A stretch of DNA of 64,000 nt from an uncultured Verrucomicrobiota bacterium (GTDB lineage: Bacteria > Verrucomicrobiota > Verrucomicrobiia > Opitutales > UBA9783), in contig CABUVL010000004.1 of the NCBI GenBank assembly GCA_902495005.1, positions 62,001 to 126,000 of the forward strand, written 5' to 3'. Of this stretch, positions 52,704-62,546 are shown piece after piece. The position numbers and the translations under genes are program-made. The notes beneath the pieces are model-generated. The model saw nothing but the letters and a program-made list of their open reading frames with translations, ran no database searches and was not told the origin of the DNA. Position 1 is the first letter of the stretch. Each line of letters starts with the position of its first letter.

Positions 52704-53741
52704 CTACCTTATACCCAGGCGATGCCTATCAAATAAATTATTTAAACGTGTTGCATTTTTTATGTACCACATCACAGTTGTACGCAATCCCTCTTCCATA
52801 GAATGTTTAGGGCACCACCCTATTGCAGTTCGGATTTTTGAAGCATCAATGGCATAACGCCTATCATGGCCAGGGCGATCTTGCACAAAGCTTATAAGGC
52901 CCTTGTAATTACCCGAGCTCAAAGGAGCAACTTCATTTAAAATCTCACAAATTTTTGTCACAATATTGATATTGGTCCATTCATTTTCCCCACCAATGCA
53001 ATAATTTTCACCTACGACCCCTTCTGTCAATAAAGACAATAATGCTTCAACGTGATCCTCAACGAACAACCAATCTCGAACTTGCATGCCATCACCATAA
53101 ACAGGAATTGGCTTTTGTTCAATCGCGTTTAAGGTAACGAGTGGTATTAATTTTTCAGGGAATTGAAAAGGTCCGTAATTATTCGTTGTATTTACAATAA
53201 TTGTCGGTAGACCGTACGTATGATGAAAAGCACGCACAAATAAATCTGAGGAGGCTTTGGCAGCAGAATAAGGAGAATTGGGCCGATAAGGAGTTGTTTC
53301 ACAGAATTTGTCTTCGTTTGGCTTCAACATCCCAAACACTTCATCCGTTGAAAGATGAAGAAAACGAAAAGCCTGTTTACGTTCACTGGGCAATGATTCA
53401 AAGTAGGCCAAAGATGTTTTTAATAATCGACAAGTACCAACCACATTCGTTTGCAAAAAGTCTTCCTCAGAATCAATTGAACGATCAACATGCGTTTCCG
53501 CCGCCATGTGGACCACCACATCAGCTTGCTCGTTTTCAAAAATCTCTCTCAAGGCTTCTTCATCGCAAATGTCGACCTTGTAAAAAATATGCGCCGGTGA
53601 GTCTTTATATCCTTCTAAGTTATCTAAGTTCCCAGCATACGTCAATTTATCAATGTTGACAACTTGATGCCCCGCTAAAATCGCCTTTTTCGTAAAATGC
53701 GACCCAATAAAACCAGCCCCACCTGTTAGTAATATTTTCAT
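52704..53741 (-). CDS. rfbB: dTDP-glucose 4,6-dehydratase (RfbB/RmlB)
   Basis: 345 residues. NAD-binding LLTGGAGFIGSHFTKKAI, HMAAETHVDRSID, LSTDEVFG with the catalytic Asp-Glu pair, YSAAKASSD with the Tyr-x3-Lys pair, and IGGENEWTNI near the C-terminus. It gives dTDP-4-keto-6-deoxyglucose. The start overlaps the aminotransferase stop by 4 nt. Confidence 0.96.
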   Translation of the reverse strand: MKILLTGGAGFIGSHFTKKAILAGHQVVNIDKLTYAGNLDNLEGYKDSPAHIFYKVDICDEEALREIFENEQADVVVHMAAETHVDRSIDSEEDFLQTNVVGTCRLLKTSLAYFESLPSERKQAFRFLHLSTDEVFGMLKPNEDKFCETTPYRPNSPYSAAKASSDLFVRAFHHTYGLPTIIVNTTNNYGPFQFPEKLIPLVTLNAIEQKPIPVYGDGMQVRDWLFVEDHVEALLSLLTEGVVGENYCIGGENEWTNINIVTKICEILNEVAPLSSGNYKGLISFVQDRPGHDRRYAIDASKIRTAIGWCPKHSMEEGLRTTVMWYIKNATRLNNLFDRHRLGIR

Positions 53742-54862
53742 TTTAGCAAAAAATATAAAGTGGAAACAATTTGCTCGATTTCAAGATCAGTTAGACATAA
53801 TGCTGTTGGCAAGTTGATAGCACGACTAGAAATATCATAAGCAATAGGGCAATTCTTAATACCACCATTATTCTCACTTAAATAATGCTTAAATGCCGGC
53901 AAAGAGGATAATGGGTAAAAAAATGGTCGACTAGGTTGTCCTCGATTTTCAAAAGCTTGCATACCTTGCTCTTTACTAATACCAAGTTCCTTATCAAACA
54001 CAAGAGCCACGCACCATGCACTGTTATACACATCATTAGGTTCTGGATTAAGTTGTATGCCTTTTATTGAAGATAAAAGTTTTTGATACAGATGCCAAAT
54101 ACTGCGTTTTTTATTTACCAACTCATCTAAGCGCAAGAACTGAGCATACCCCAAAGATGCTAATAAGTTAGAAGGCATATACTTATTAGTAATTTCTGTA
54201 TTATAATAACTTCCAGGTTGTCGTCCATGGTCGCGTAAGAATTTACACCTTTGATAAAGTTTTTCATCATCTAGCAATAACATACCTCCTTCACCTGTTG
54301 TCAGTGTCTTAGTCCGATGAAAGCTAAAAACAGAACCTATACCAAATTTACCAGCTCTTATATTTTTATATTTTGAGCCCAAAGCTTCAGCCGCGTCTTC
54401 TATCAAATAAATTCCGTGCTTATCACACACAGATTTTATTCCATCCATGTCCGGCATATTACCATATAAATCGACTACAATGACCGCTTTTGTCTTTGAT
54501 GTAATTTTAGCCTCTACTGATTCTGGAGTTAAACACCAATGGGTAGGATCTATATCCGCAAAAACAATATTTGCACGTTGATAATGAATGGGCGCAGCTG
54601 TGGCAATCCATGTGCACTCAGGGACAATAACTTCATCGCCCTCATGTATATCAAGCCCTTTTAAAAGTAAGTGTATGGCTGAAGTACAATTGGGTGTCAT
54701 CAGGCTATAAGATCGATTATGATACTTCGCAAACTCTGATTCGAAAAGCTCAACATATTTATAAGCATTCTTACCATACCATCCGTTCCTTAAAGCATCC
54801 AAAACAATTGCTTCATCAGCTTCTGTGACCGACGGCCCCGCCATATAAATTTCATTATTCAT
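53738..54862 (-). CDS. DegT/DnrJ/EryC1/StrS-family sugar aminotransferase
   Basis: 374 residues. PLP enzyme: N-terminal VTEADEAIVLDALRNGWYG, MTPNCTSAIHLLLKGL, VIVVDLYGN, LIEDAAEALGSKY, and the PLP Lys in SFHRTKTLTTGEGGML. Closest by eye to VioA/PerA types that aminate C4 of nucleotide-linked 4-keto-6-deoxy sugars. Coupled to rfbB, so a dTDP-4-amino-4,6-dideoxy sugar is the simplest product. Confidence 0.9.
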   Translation of the reverse strand: MNNEIYMAGPSVTEADEAIVLDALRNGWYGKNAYKYVELFESEFAKYHNRSYSLMTPNCTSAIHLLLKGLDIHEGDEVIVPECTWIATAAPIHYQRANIVFADIDPTHWCLTPESVEAKITSKTKAVIVVDLYGNMPDMDGIKSVCDKHGIYLIEDAAEALGSKYKNIRAGKFGIGSVFSFHRTKTLTTGEGGMLLLDDEKLYQRCKFLRDHGRQPGSYYNTEITNKYMPSNLLASLGYAQFLRLDELVNKKRSIWHLYQKLLSSIKGIQLNPEPNDVYNSAWCVALVFDKELGISKEQGMQAFENRGQPSRPFFYPLSSLPAFKHYLSENNGGIKNCPIAYDISSRAINLPTALCLTDLEIEQIVSTLYFLLK

Positions 54863-55604
54863 TTATTTCTTCCAAATTTAAAGTAATGCCATATTTTTTG
54901 TTATTTAATGTGCAAATAGCTGTATACTTAGGATAAAAATCATGCGAATTTACTTTAAGAATAAAATCTTTAACTTTCATTATTGATTCACCATTAATAT
55001 ATGTATCAGCAATAAAGTCGCTTCTTGTATGTGTTTTTTCCGTTTTATTAAGTAAACTTTGAACCACCGGTTGTATTTCTAAGTTTCTTATTCTTTCCCA
55101 ATATTTTTTAAAAACATAAATGCTAAAATCATGCAATTTACTAGTTAGTTCTTTACCTTTAATGCACAAATCATATTCGAATTCTTCTTGCGCCCATATA
55201 CTCCCCCCATCAATTACCTCAGAAATAACATGCAAAGTAACTCCTGCCTTGCATTGCTTCTGAATTGTCCATACAGCTGGATCATTACCTTTGCAAAAAG
55301 GTAAATAACCTGGATGAATATTAAGGGTATGCTCAAAATTACTCAAAAAATGACAAGGGAAAATATACCCACAACATAAACTTAACAACCAGTCAAAATT
55401 ACGATTTTTAAACTTATCTACAACAAAAGAATTTAATGGAATAAAACAAACATTTGAATATTTTTTAAACTCCTCAACTTCATTACTGCATTTATCATGA
55501 AATACAACGGTATAAAAATCATGTTCAAATTTTTGAATCAAAAACCTTAAGCATTCTATTCCAACCTTATTATAAATAAAACACAAAATATTCTTATTCA
55601 CCAT
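54855..55604 (-). CDS. Sugar N-formyltransferase-like protein
   Basis: 249 residues. The formyltransferase core is visible: LSLCCGYIFPCHFLSN, LNIHPGYLPFCKGNDP with the catalytic Asn and His, and VTLHVISEVIDGGSIWAQE with the Asp-x-Gly. Such enzymes use N10-formyl-tetrahydrofolate to formylate the amino group made by the adjacent aminotransferase (VioF, FdtF types). It overlaps that gene by 8 nt. Confidence 0.85.
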   Translation of the reverse strand: MVNKNILCFIYNKVGIECLRFLIQKFEHDFYTVVFHDKCSNEVEEFKKYSNVCFIPLNSFVVDKFKNRNFDWLLSLCCGYIFPCHFLSNFEHTLNIHPGYLPFCKGNDPAVWTIQKQCKAGVTLHVISEVIDGGSIWAQEEFEYDLCIKGKELTSKLHDFSIYVFKKYWERIRNLEIQPVVQSLLNKTEKTHTRSDFIADTYINGESIMKVKDFILKVNSHDFYPKYTAICTLNNKKYGITLNLEEINE

Positions 55605-55617
55605 ATTCTTATATTAA

Positions 55618-56553
55618 TTATAGATTCAATTCATAAGTATCGTGAGCAACAGAACGTGCACCAAATCCTTCTTTTTGGAACAATAAACTTTCAAGGAACA
55701 CTTTCCCACCTCCTATGGTAGAAGCCCCAAAATCAAAAAAACACTTTGTACTCGCAAAATGATTAATCAAAGTTGTAAAAAGAAAGTCTAATCCTCCTAA
55801 TTTTCTAGCAGTTTCATCAGCTGCAATATATTGAGTATAAACTACGTTAGGATAAACAAACAATAAACTACACGCGCTTATTTTCCCTTCATATTGAGCT
55901 GTCCACAGCTTAATATTATCTGGGAAATAACTTTTTAACAATTTTAGTTCGTCCGCAGAATGTACAGCTTTTGTATTATGGTGGTAACCTAGAACAGAAT
56001 TTACTAAATCAATAAAAGAAACAACATCATCCGTCTCTTTTATTAAAAATCCTTCTCGTTTTGCCCGTGCACTTTGTGTACATCTTGATTTTAACATCTT
56101 CACAGGATGTTTTAAATTGATTACAGATGAAACATCTCGTCGACATAATCGAGCATTAAATCGCCATAATGGGTATAGGTCTTCTTCAGCAGGAACAATA
56201 TGATATTCATGGGGAATTGTTTTATAAATTAATCTTTTGATGCCATTTTGTTTCAAATAATCAATCAAAGATTCAAAACAATCGTTCATATGATGCTGTT
56301 TCATAGATTCATTTGTTACAAATCCACCATACGTCAGACCTGCGTGTGAAATGACTTCATTATTACTGATAGAAGCTGGTAAAATTGCTATCAGTTTATT
56401 TTTTTCATCATAAAACATTAAAGAAAAATCGACAAATTTATGAGAATGGTATTCCATAAAATTTCGTTTGAACATAAACATAGGCATTTTAGAATGTTCA
56501 ACAAAATTATCCCATTCGCTTTTAAATTCATTCTTATATTTTTTAACAATCAT
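55618..56553 (-). CDS. GNAT/FemAB-like acyltransferase
   Basis: 311 residues from the ATG at 56553; the frame starts at 56583 within a decayed gene. A BioF2/FemAB-like double GNAT layout is suggested by MFMFKRNFMEYHSHKF, ASISNNEVISHAGLTYGGFV and the C-terminal DFGASTIGGGKVFLESLLFQKEGF (seen as DFGASTIGGG and FQKEGFG). Proteins with this HAGLTYGG motif are usual in O-antigen or capsule loci. Donor and acceptor unknown. Confidence 0.7.
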   Translation of the reverse strand: MIVKKYKNEFKSEWDNFVEHSKMPMFMFKRNFMEYHSHKFVDFSLMFYDEKNKLIAILPASISNNEVISHAGLTYGGFVTNESMKQHHMNDCFESLIDYLKQNGIKRLIYKTIPHEYHIVPAEEDLYPLWRFNARLCRRDVSSVINLKHPVKMLKSRCTQSARAKREGFLIKETDDVVSFIDLVNSVLGYHHNTKAVHSADELKLLKSYFPDNIKLWTAQYEGKISACSLLFVYPNVVYTQYIAADETARKLGGLDFLFTTLINHFASTKCFFDFGASTIGGGKVFLESLLFQKEGFGARSVAHDTYELNL

Positions 56554-56560
56554 AAAAAAC

Positions 56561-56792
56561 TTACCTTCTACAGATCCAGCCATCTTTATGACACGTTAGT
56601 AAACTTAATTGATTATACTTATTATTGTTTGTAAAATCCAAATTTTCGCTTAAGAATTGTTGTACTGCCGTCCACGGATTATTCCCATGTCCCCATGGCC
56701 GAACACGGTGAAGTTGTGGAGGAAACAATTAAATCTGCAAGACTTGAGTTACGTTGTTTTTCACACTCGAATTTCTCTCTGTTAAACGTCAT
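56561..56792 (-). pseudogene. Remnant of a cephalosporin-hydroxylase/CmcI-like methyltransferase
   Basis: An ATG at 56792 with AAGGA upstream begins MTFNREKFECEKQRNSS, a plausible CmcI-family N-terminus, then goes out of frame. In another frame, HGNNPWTAVQQFLSENLDF, ending LLTCHKDGWICRR at 56561, matches the family C-terminus. The roughly 150 or more residues between are gone. Members of this family often act as O-methyltransferases or hydroxylases in polysaccharide loci. Confidence 0.6.
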
Positions 56793-56819
56793 TTCTTATC
56801 CTTATCTTGTATTGAGATT

Positions 56820-58037
56820 TTATTCACAATGTACGTGTGGCATAAACAAAATCCACTGTCCACCGCTTTGTTTAAAATTATTTTCCTTGGCAAATATTTC
56901 CTTAGCATGATTCCACGCAAACAACACGGCACAATCGGCATTTTTATACCACTCAGGATTGTAGGCTTTTACAGGAATATGCATACCAGGAGAAAACTTA
57001 TTTTGCTTGATAGGCGTTGTATCATAGATGCAGTCGATTAATTCTGGACCAATTCCACAATAATTCAATACGGTTGTACTCTTTGCAGTCGCTGCATAGC
57101 CCACAATGCGCTTCCCTTGAGACCTTAAGTGTCCCAATAAAGAAACTAACTCTTGCTTTCTTTGTTGGCAATTTCTAGCAAAATTACGATACGTTTCTAG
57201 CTCACCCAGCCTTAAAACATTGTTCTCTTTGTTAAAAGCCTCTCGAACGCTTTGTCGACATTCATGTTTACCCTTAAAACCAATGTAATAGCGCATAGAA
57301 CCACCGTGCGTTTCTTGCGGTTCCACGTGAAAAATCTCCATTCCGGCTTGTTCAAAAATGTAAGAAACAGAATTTAAGCTAAAAATGTACGAATGTTCGT
57401 CGTAAAGTTGGTCGTAGGCTACATTTTCAATTACGTTTCCCAAATAAGGGTTTTCAAAAACAAACACGCCCTCCTGTTTTAACAATAAAGCCACACCGTC
57501 GGCAACCTCTTTCATATTAGCGAAATGGACGTTCGCGACTGAAATTAAATCTGCTTTACCATGCTCTTCGCAAATGGTCTTAGCTGTCTTATCATTAAAG
57601 AAGCAAACCTTTGTATGGACACCTCGCTCAATGGCGACCTCTGCTACATTGCGTGATGGCTCAATTCCTAAATGCCGAATGCCTCTTTTAGCAATGTGTT
57701 GCAACATGGTCCCATCGTTACTGCCCAATTCAATGACAAACGGATTGCTTTTTTGATCCAACCAATGCTCAATATAATTGAATGCCATAGCCTCAAAATG
57801 CTTTGACATTTCAACAGACGTAGATGTGTAAAATGCGTAATGCTCATGGAACATTTGGCTGTAATCCGGTTGATGTAATAATTGAAACATCTTACAGCGT
57901 TCACAAAAGCCAACCGCCAATTCAAAAAAATATTCTTGAGGAAAATCTTTCTCCGTCAAAAAAGCATTGGCGACCGGCATTTTGCCAAAAGATATAACCT
58001 CTTTTACTTCGTGATCACAAATTTTACACTTTAACAT
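56820..58037 (-). CDS. Sugar C-methyltransferase (NovU/EvaC-like)
   Basis: 405 residues. The N-terminal zinc-binding part has CKICDHEV and FCERCKMFQLLH (two CxxC pairs). The SAM domain has VIELGSNDGTMLQHIAKRG and NVHFANMKEVADG. The C-terminal domain (IVGYAATAKSTTVLNYCGI) is the Methyltransf_14 type. Together this is the three-domain layout of nucleotide-sugar C-methyltransferases, which make branched sugars from dTDP-4-keto substrates. It implies a branched sugar in the surface polymer. Confidence 0.88.
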   Translation of the reverse strand: MLKCKICDHEVKEVISFGKMPVANAFLTEKDFPQEYFFELAVGFCERCKMFQLLHQPDYSQMFHEHYAFYTSTSVEMSKHFEAMAFNYIEHWLDQKSNPFVIELGSNDGTMLQHIAKRGIRHLGIEPSRNVAEVAIERGVHTKVCFFNDKTAKTICEEHGKADLISVANVHFANMKEVADGVALLLKQEGVFVFENPYLGNVIENVAYDQLYDEHSYIFSLNSVSYIFEQAGMEIFHVEPQETHGGSMRYYIGFKGKHECRQSVREAFNKENNVLRLGELETYRNFARNCQQRKQELVSLLGHLRSQGKRIVGYAATAKSTTVLNYCGIGPELIDCIYDTTPIKQNKFSPGMHIPVKAYNPEWYKNADCAVLFAWNHAKEIFAKENNFKQSGGQWILFMPHVHCE

Positions 58038-58088
58038 AAATTAATTTAATATTGAGTTAGTTATTATTTTTATTCAAGAAATTATCTC

Positions 58089-59531
58089 ATGTTATTTTGC
58101 GACCCGCTGTATTTTACAATATTGCTGCCGATAACGGCTGTTATTTATTGGTTAGCCATTTCAAAAAAGCATTTCGCATGGGCCATCCCCATATTACTCT
58201 TTGCATCAACCATCTTTTACATTACTTGGAGTTGGCAATTCTTTTTGCTTTTATTGGCGTCTGCAAGCATCAATTATTTCATAGGGCAACGATTATTATC
58301 AGAAAAATCTTGTAAGAAGCTCGCTTTTTATACGGGAATCTCCTTTAATCTCATACTACTAAGTTACTTTAAATACTTCAATTTCTTTGTAGATAACATT
58401 AATTGTATTTTTGCCACCCATTTAAAAATTGCTCAAATTGTACTGCCACTAGGAATCAGCTTTTACACGTTTCAACAAATCGCTTATCTGGTTGATGCTT
58501 ACAAGAGACTAATTACGCCTTGTCATTTCCAGCACTATTTATTGTTTGTAATCTACTTCCCTCAATTGGTCGCTGGCCCCATCGTCCATTATCAAGAAAT
58601 GATGCCGCAATTTGGAACTCAAAGGCAAATCAATTGGGACAACATCTACAAAGGTATCCTACTGTTCTTGATGGGACTTTCGAAAAAAATATTAATTGCG
58701 GATTGGCTCGCTAAATTTGTTGAAGTGGGTTACAACTCGGTAGATCAATTAAGCCTTGTAAGCGCCTGGTTGACCAGTTTTGCTTACACATTCCAACTTT
58801 ACTTTGATTTTAGTGGGTACGCCAATATGGCCATCGGTAGCGGCTTGCTATTTGGCATTAAACTCCCCGATAATTTCAATTCTCCTTACCAAGCCTTAAA
58901 CATTCAAGATTTTTGGCGACGTTGGCACATGACACTCTCTACCTGGCTCAAAAATTACCTCTATATTCCTTTAGGTGGTAACCATTGTTCCTTGCAACGA
59001 ACCTGCTTCAATTTATTTATGACATTCTTCCTAGGGGGAATTTGGCACGGTGCCGGATGGGGCTTTGTAATTTGGGGGGCTTTACATGGACTGGCAAGCG
59101 TTATCCACCGATTATGGGTAAAAACTGGTTTACACATAAACAAATTTCTCGCTTGGTTCATGACCTTCAATTTCATCAATATCGCCTGGATATTTTTCAG
59201 GGCCAAAACAGCTCACAATGCCTTGGCCTTATTGAAAACAATGTTTGATTTCCGCATCTTAAAAGACATCCATACCCAAACTACTATTGGTGAACTAAAG
59301 CACATTTTAAACGGCACACTTTTTTCAGGATCGCAATGGCTTAAATTGGCTATTGCCATTGCAGCCTGTCTCACAATTTGCCTTTTAATAAAGAATACAA
59401 AACAGTTGTGCGAGCGTTATTGGAAACCATTTGGGATAAAAACCTTCATGCTGTGTATCAGCTTTTGGATATTACTTTTTGTCATTAGCTCAAGAGGCAA
59501 TAAAATCGACTTCCTTTACTGGCAATTTTAA
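58089..59531 (+). CDS. MBOAT family O-acyltransferase (AlgI/DltB-like)
   Basis: 480 residues, about ten hydrophobic segments. MBOAT features: YFKYFNFFVDNI, PLGISFYTFQQIAYLVDAY, FPQLVAGPIVHY, DFWRRWHMTLSTWLKNYLY and the catalytic-His segment FFLGGIWHGAGW. It moves acyl (usually acetyl) groups across the membrane for transfer to a polysaccharide. The downstream gene is its likely partner. Divergent from the C-methyltransferase. Confidence 0.93.
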   Translation: MLFCDPLYFTILLPITAVIYWLAISKKHFAWAIPILLFASTIFYITWSWQFFLLLLASASINYFIGQRLLSEKSCKKLAFYTGISFNLILLSYFKYFNFFVDNINCIFATHLKIAQIVLPLGISFYTFQQIAYLVDAYKRLITPCHFQHYLLFVIYFPQLVAGPIVHYQEMMPQFGTQRQINWDNIYKGILLFLMGLSKKILIADWLAKFVEVGYNSVDQLSLVSAWLTSFAYTFQLYFDFSGYANMAIGSGLLFGIKLPDNFNSPYQALNIQDFWRRWHMTLSTWLKNYLYIPLGGNHCSLQRTCFNLFMTFFLGGIWHGAGWGFVIWGALHGLASVIHRLWVKTGLHINKFLAWFMTFNFINIAWIFFRAKTAHNALALLKTMFDFRILKDIHTQTTIGELKHILNGTLFSGSQWLKLAIAIAACLTICLLIKNTKQLCERYWKPFGIKTFMLCISFWILLFVISSRGNKIDFLYWQF

Positions 59532-59543
59532 ATATTTATCATC

Positions 59544-60716
59544 ATGCTTCGTTCAAAATCTAACGTTTTGTTCTTCTGTATCTTTAACTGTATCTGCTTC
59601 ATTTTTATATTGGCCACTTGCTACTTCATTGACCCATTTTGCATCTTCCATAAACCGCTCTTTAGGAAACCCAAGTTCCCAGAAGATAACGTCTATCTCA
59701 ATTTGGGATTGATACGAAATTATTTATCCAATGATTATGACACTCTATTGGTTTCTGCCTCTTATCTATGGGAAATGAACGCAGACGATATTTCTAAAGC
59801 ACTTCGCAGTAAAAAAACATTAAAATTATGTTTATCAAGTATCTTCCCATATGAATCCGAATTAACAATAAATAAAGCTTGTGAAACAGGTAATGTAAAA
59901 AATATCGTTCTTCAAGTTGATACACAAATGTGGACATGGTATTCACCATATTCATTCCATCCCTCTAGGAGTTTCCCTATACCGCTATATCAAAATCCAT
60001 TGAAAATTTTACAATTCCCTTACATATTTGATAATCTTAAAACTTCAATACTGGTTTGTTCATCTTATCTTTTAAATAAAAATAATTATTATTTCCTGGG
60101 GAGGCCCTACCCTTGGCGATTATTTACAAACCTAAATCAATTGTACAATTCTTGGACAATGCCTGAAATAGCTGTTACAAGATACAACAATTTTCAAAAG
60201 CGAGTAAATCAATTAAATCCAAGTCTCTTAAACAAATTTTCTATTATAAAAACCGGACAACAATTTCCGTCATTTTCAGCCATTGACAAACACTTAGTGC
60301 CTTTACTAAAGCGATATCCCAATATTAATTTTTATATTATAGTTCCTCCTTTTAGTAAGAATTATTATCATAATTTTTACAATAAAAACTCACGCAATTT
60401 TGAAGAAATAATTGGATTTTTTAAGCAATTGGTTGAATGCTGTTCAACATTTCGCAATGTTCAATTGTATGGTTTTGATGACTGTTACTTCACTCTTAAT
60501 CTGAGGAATTATCACGATTTGGAACACGCAAGTCCGGAAATTAGCCGTTTTATGCTTTATTCCATTTTTAATAAAAAGCATCAGCTAACAACCCAAAATT
60601 TGGATACTTATCTGAAAAATTTTATTGAAGGGCTAAATTTCTTTATCACAGTTGACCAATTAAACAATCACATGGACACTTTAGAAGAGCTCATAAAACA
60701 AGACAATAATATATAA
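59544..60716 (+). CDS. Membrane-anchored partner of MBOAT acyltransferase, SGNH-like candidate
   Basis: 390 residues. One N-terminal membrane anchor (VLFFCIFNCICFIFILATCYF). The periplasmic part has DTLLVSASYLWEMNAD, in which the Ser may be the equivalent of the GxSxx block I of SGNH/AlgX/DltD proteins, and NINFYIIVPPF further on. Starts 12 nt after the MBOAT stop, consistent with a transfer pair. A clear Asp-His catalytic pair cannot be named. Confidence 0.6.
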   Translation: MLRSKSNVLFFCIFNCICFIFILATCYFIDPFCIFHKPLFRKPKFPEDNVYLNLGLIRNYLSNDYDTLLVSASYLWEMNADDISKALRSKKTLKLCLSSIFPYESELTINKACETGNVKNIVLQVDTQMWTWYSPYSFHPSRSFPIPLYQNPLKILQFPYIFDNLKTSILVCSSYLLNKNNYYFLGRPYPWRLFTNLNQLYNSWTMPEIAVTRYNNFQKRVNQLNPSLLNKFSIIKTGQQFPSFSAIDKHLVPLLKRYPNINFYIIVPPFSKNYYHNFYNKNSRNFEEIIGFFKQLVECCSTFRNVQLYGFDDCYFTLNLRNYHDLEHASPEISRFMLYSIFNKKHQLTTQNLDTYLKNFIEGLNFFITVDQLNNHMDTLEELIKQDNNI

Positions 60717-61181
60717 GGCACGATCTTAGCGTCCCTATCGTTTATTTTTCTATCATTGTCTATACGTAAGTTTTACTTTATGCATGATTTCCCACGATAT
60801 TAAAGATCAAGTAACAACATTTCGACGTATCTTACAGCAATCAAAAACCTGGCAAAGGCTTAACTGTTATATAATTAGCTGGGTATTATAAATAGACCAA
60901 GACAAACTTAAAAAAGTTTTTTCCAAAAGAATTCATCGCAATGGTGCTTCAACGTCTGTCCTATCATGTTTAAATAAACGAACAATGGATACGTCTCCAA
61001 TAAACCTTTAGGAATATATGGGCACACTCTGACCATTAAACAGCAGGCCCGCTGTCTTTTTTTAAGAACGAAGCTTATTTTTCAAAGGAACTTGATTGCC
61101 ATGTGATAGTTATTGTATTTTGATTTTCACTTTGAAAGATACACTCTCAGACGTCTCAGCTATATTTAGATACAGCAAAAA
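60717..61181. other. Intergenic, possible decayed gene
   Basis: Short plus-strand frames (60784, MISHDIKDQVTTFRRIL; then about 60891, IDQDKLKKVFSKRIHRNG in another frame) look protein-like but are interrupted. No family recognised. No repeats seen. Confidence 0.3.
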
Positions 61182-62546
61182 ATGAAATGGGTACATAATT
61201 TCGTTAGTTTTTACATTATCTGGGCCATAGGATTCATACAATCGGCTCAAGGGCTCAATGTTGATATACAAGTACAGCATAAACCGCACCAAAATTGTGA
61301 TTCTATACAGGTAGCAATTGAGGATGATAATGGTCTTAGTAAGACTTACAACAAGTTCACGTTTCAAAAGTACCCCAACGGATGGAAGTTATCTAACGCA
61401 CCACTTTGCTTAGGCATAAAGCAATACAATGACAGTCTAGTCATTGGTCATGAGAGCCTTGATATAGAAATTTTAACGGATGGGACCGTATACTTACGCG
61501 GAGAATTGATCAATGGGCTCAATTTAAAATATAATGGCAAAAAAATTACGATCAAAAGAAATAGCACTCTATCCATTAAAGGAAATGTTTCGTTACAAGG
61601 ATGTTTTGATCTTATTAACGAAGGCAAGCTATTGATTAACGGAAAATTAAAAAGTGAAATAGATGAATTTCGTAATGAGGGGGATTGTGAGATTAATGGC
61701 ACATGGCAATACGAAAATATGAGTATTCGTAATGAAGAAAATGCCAAATTGAAAGTAAAAGAAGTCGTTAATAATAAAAAAAATACTTTTATTTCAAAAT
61801 TCTTGAACTGTGGGGACGTGTTTTGTACCAACAACTGGGATGGGCACAAGACAACGCTTATAAATCAGGGTGGATATTTTAATGTAGCTGGCGATTGCCA
61901 CTTGGCAGAATTGAATAATCGATGTGATTCCATCTCACCAAAAATGAAAAAACATGAGCTCGATTGTGTTCATTGCGGCCAAATGATAGTTCAAGGAACA
62001 CTCCGGTTATCTTACGGAGAACATAATTATTCCTGCAGTCGACTCTATGTCGGTAAGGATTTAATTTGTCACGGCACATTGATTAATTGTGGTGCAATTA
62101 ATGTCATTGTAGAGGAAAGATGCAATCAACTGAACCTCTTACTCTTAGCTGACATTAAAGTTAATGGCAGGATTAAGGTTAAAGGTTATTTGCAAAACGC
62201 CATCTACGATTTTAATGATTACAAACAACATATTATTACAACCATACCTTTAAAAAAACAGCGGATTATCCACACACTGAGTACAAAAGAGATATATACA
62301 CGTTCGACAACTCCTGCCTCGATATACGGTGAACATAATCTACGACAATTAATGTACATGGTTGTAGCTCAAGAAAAAATATCCACAGAGGAAATGGATG
62401 ATTTTGATCTGTCGGATGATTACGAAGAAGATGCTCTCGAGGAATGTTACAACGACCCGTACAATGTACCAGAGATTGGATTCTTTAGCTTAAGGTCAAT
62501 GAGTTCAATCGAGGAGCACAGCGAAGAAGAAAATTTTGAAAAATAA
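61182..62546 (+). CDS. Secreted beta-solenoid-like protein with acidic tail
   Basis: 454 residues. A signal peptide of about 24 residues is followed by a region rich in short strands with Asn and Gly turns (NSTLSIKGNVSLQGCFDLI, EGKLLINGKLK, GDCEINGTW, LINQGGYFNVAGDCHLAEL, GTLINCGAINVIV). These recur roughly every 20 residues, as in filamentous-haemagglutinin-type right-handed solenoids. The last 60 residues are very acidic. Ten or more Cys occur. Probably surface-exposed or host-directed. It ends at a TAA beyond which the same frame continues. Confidence 0.65.
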   Translation: MKWVHNFVSFYIIWAIGFIQSAQGLNVDIQVQHKPHQNCDSIQVAIEDDNGLSKTYNKFTFQKYPNGWKLSNAPLCLGIKQYNDSLVIGHESLDIEILTDGTVYLRGELINGLNLKYNGKKITIKRNSTLSIKGNVSLQGCFDLINEGKLLINGKLKSEIDEFRNEGDCEINGTWQYENMSIRNEENAKLKVKEVVNNKKNTFISKFLNCGDVFCTNNWDGHKTTLINQGGYFNVAGDCHLAELNNRCDSISPKMKKHELDCVHCGQMIVQGTLRLSYGEHNYSCSRLYVGKDLICHGTLINCGAINVIVEERCNQLNLLLLADIKVNGRIKVKGYLQNAIYDFNDYKQHIITTIPLKKQRIIHTLSTKEIYTRSTTPASIYGEHNLRQLMYMVVAQEKISTEEMDDFDLSDDYEEDALEECYNDPYNVPEIGFFSLRSMSSIEEHSEEENFEK

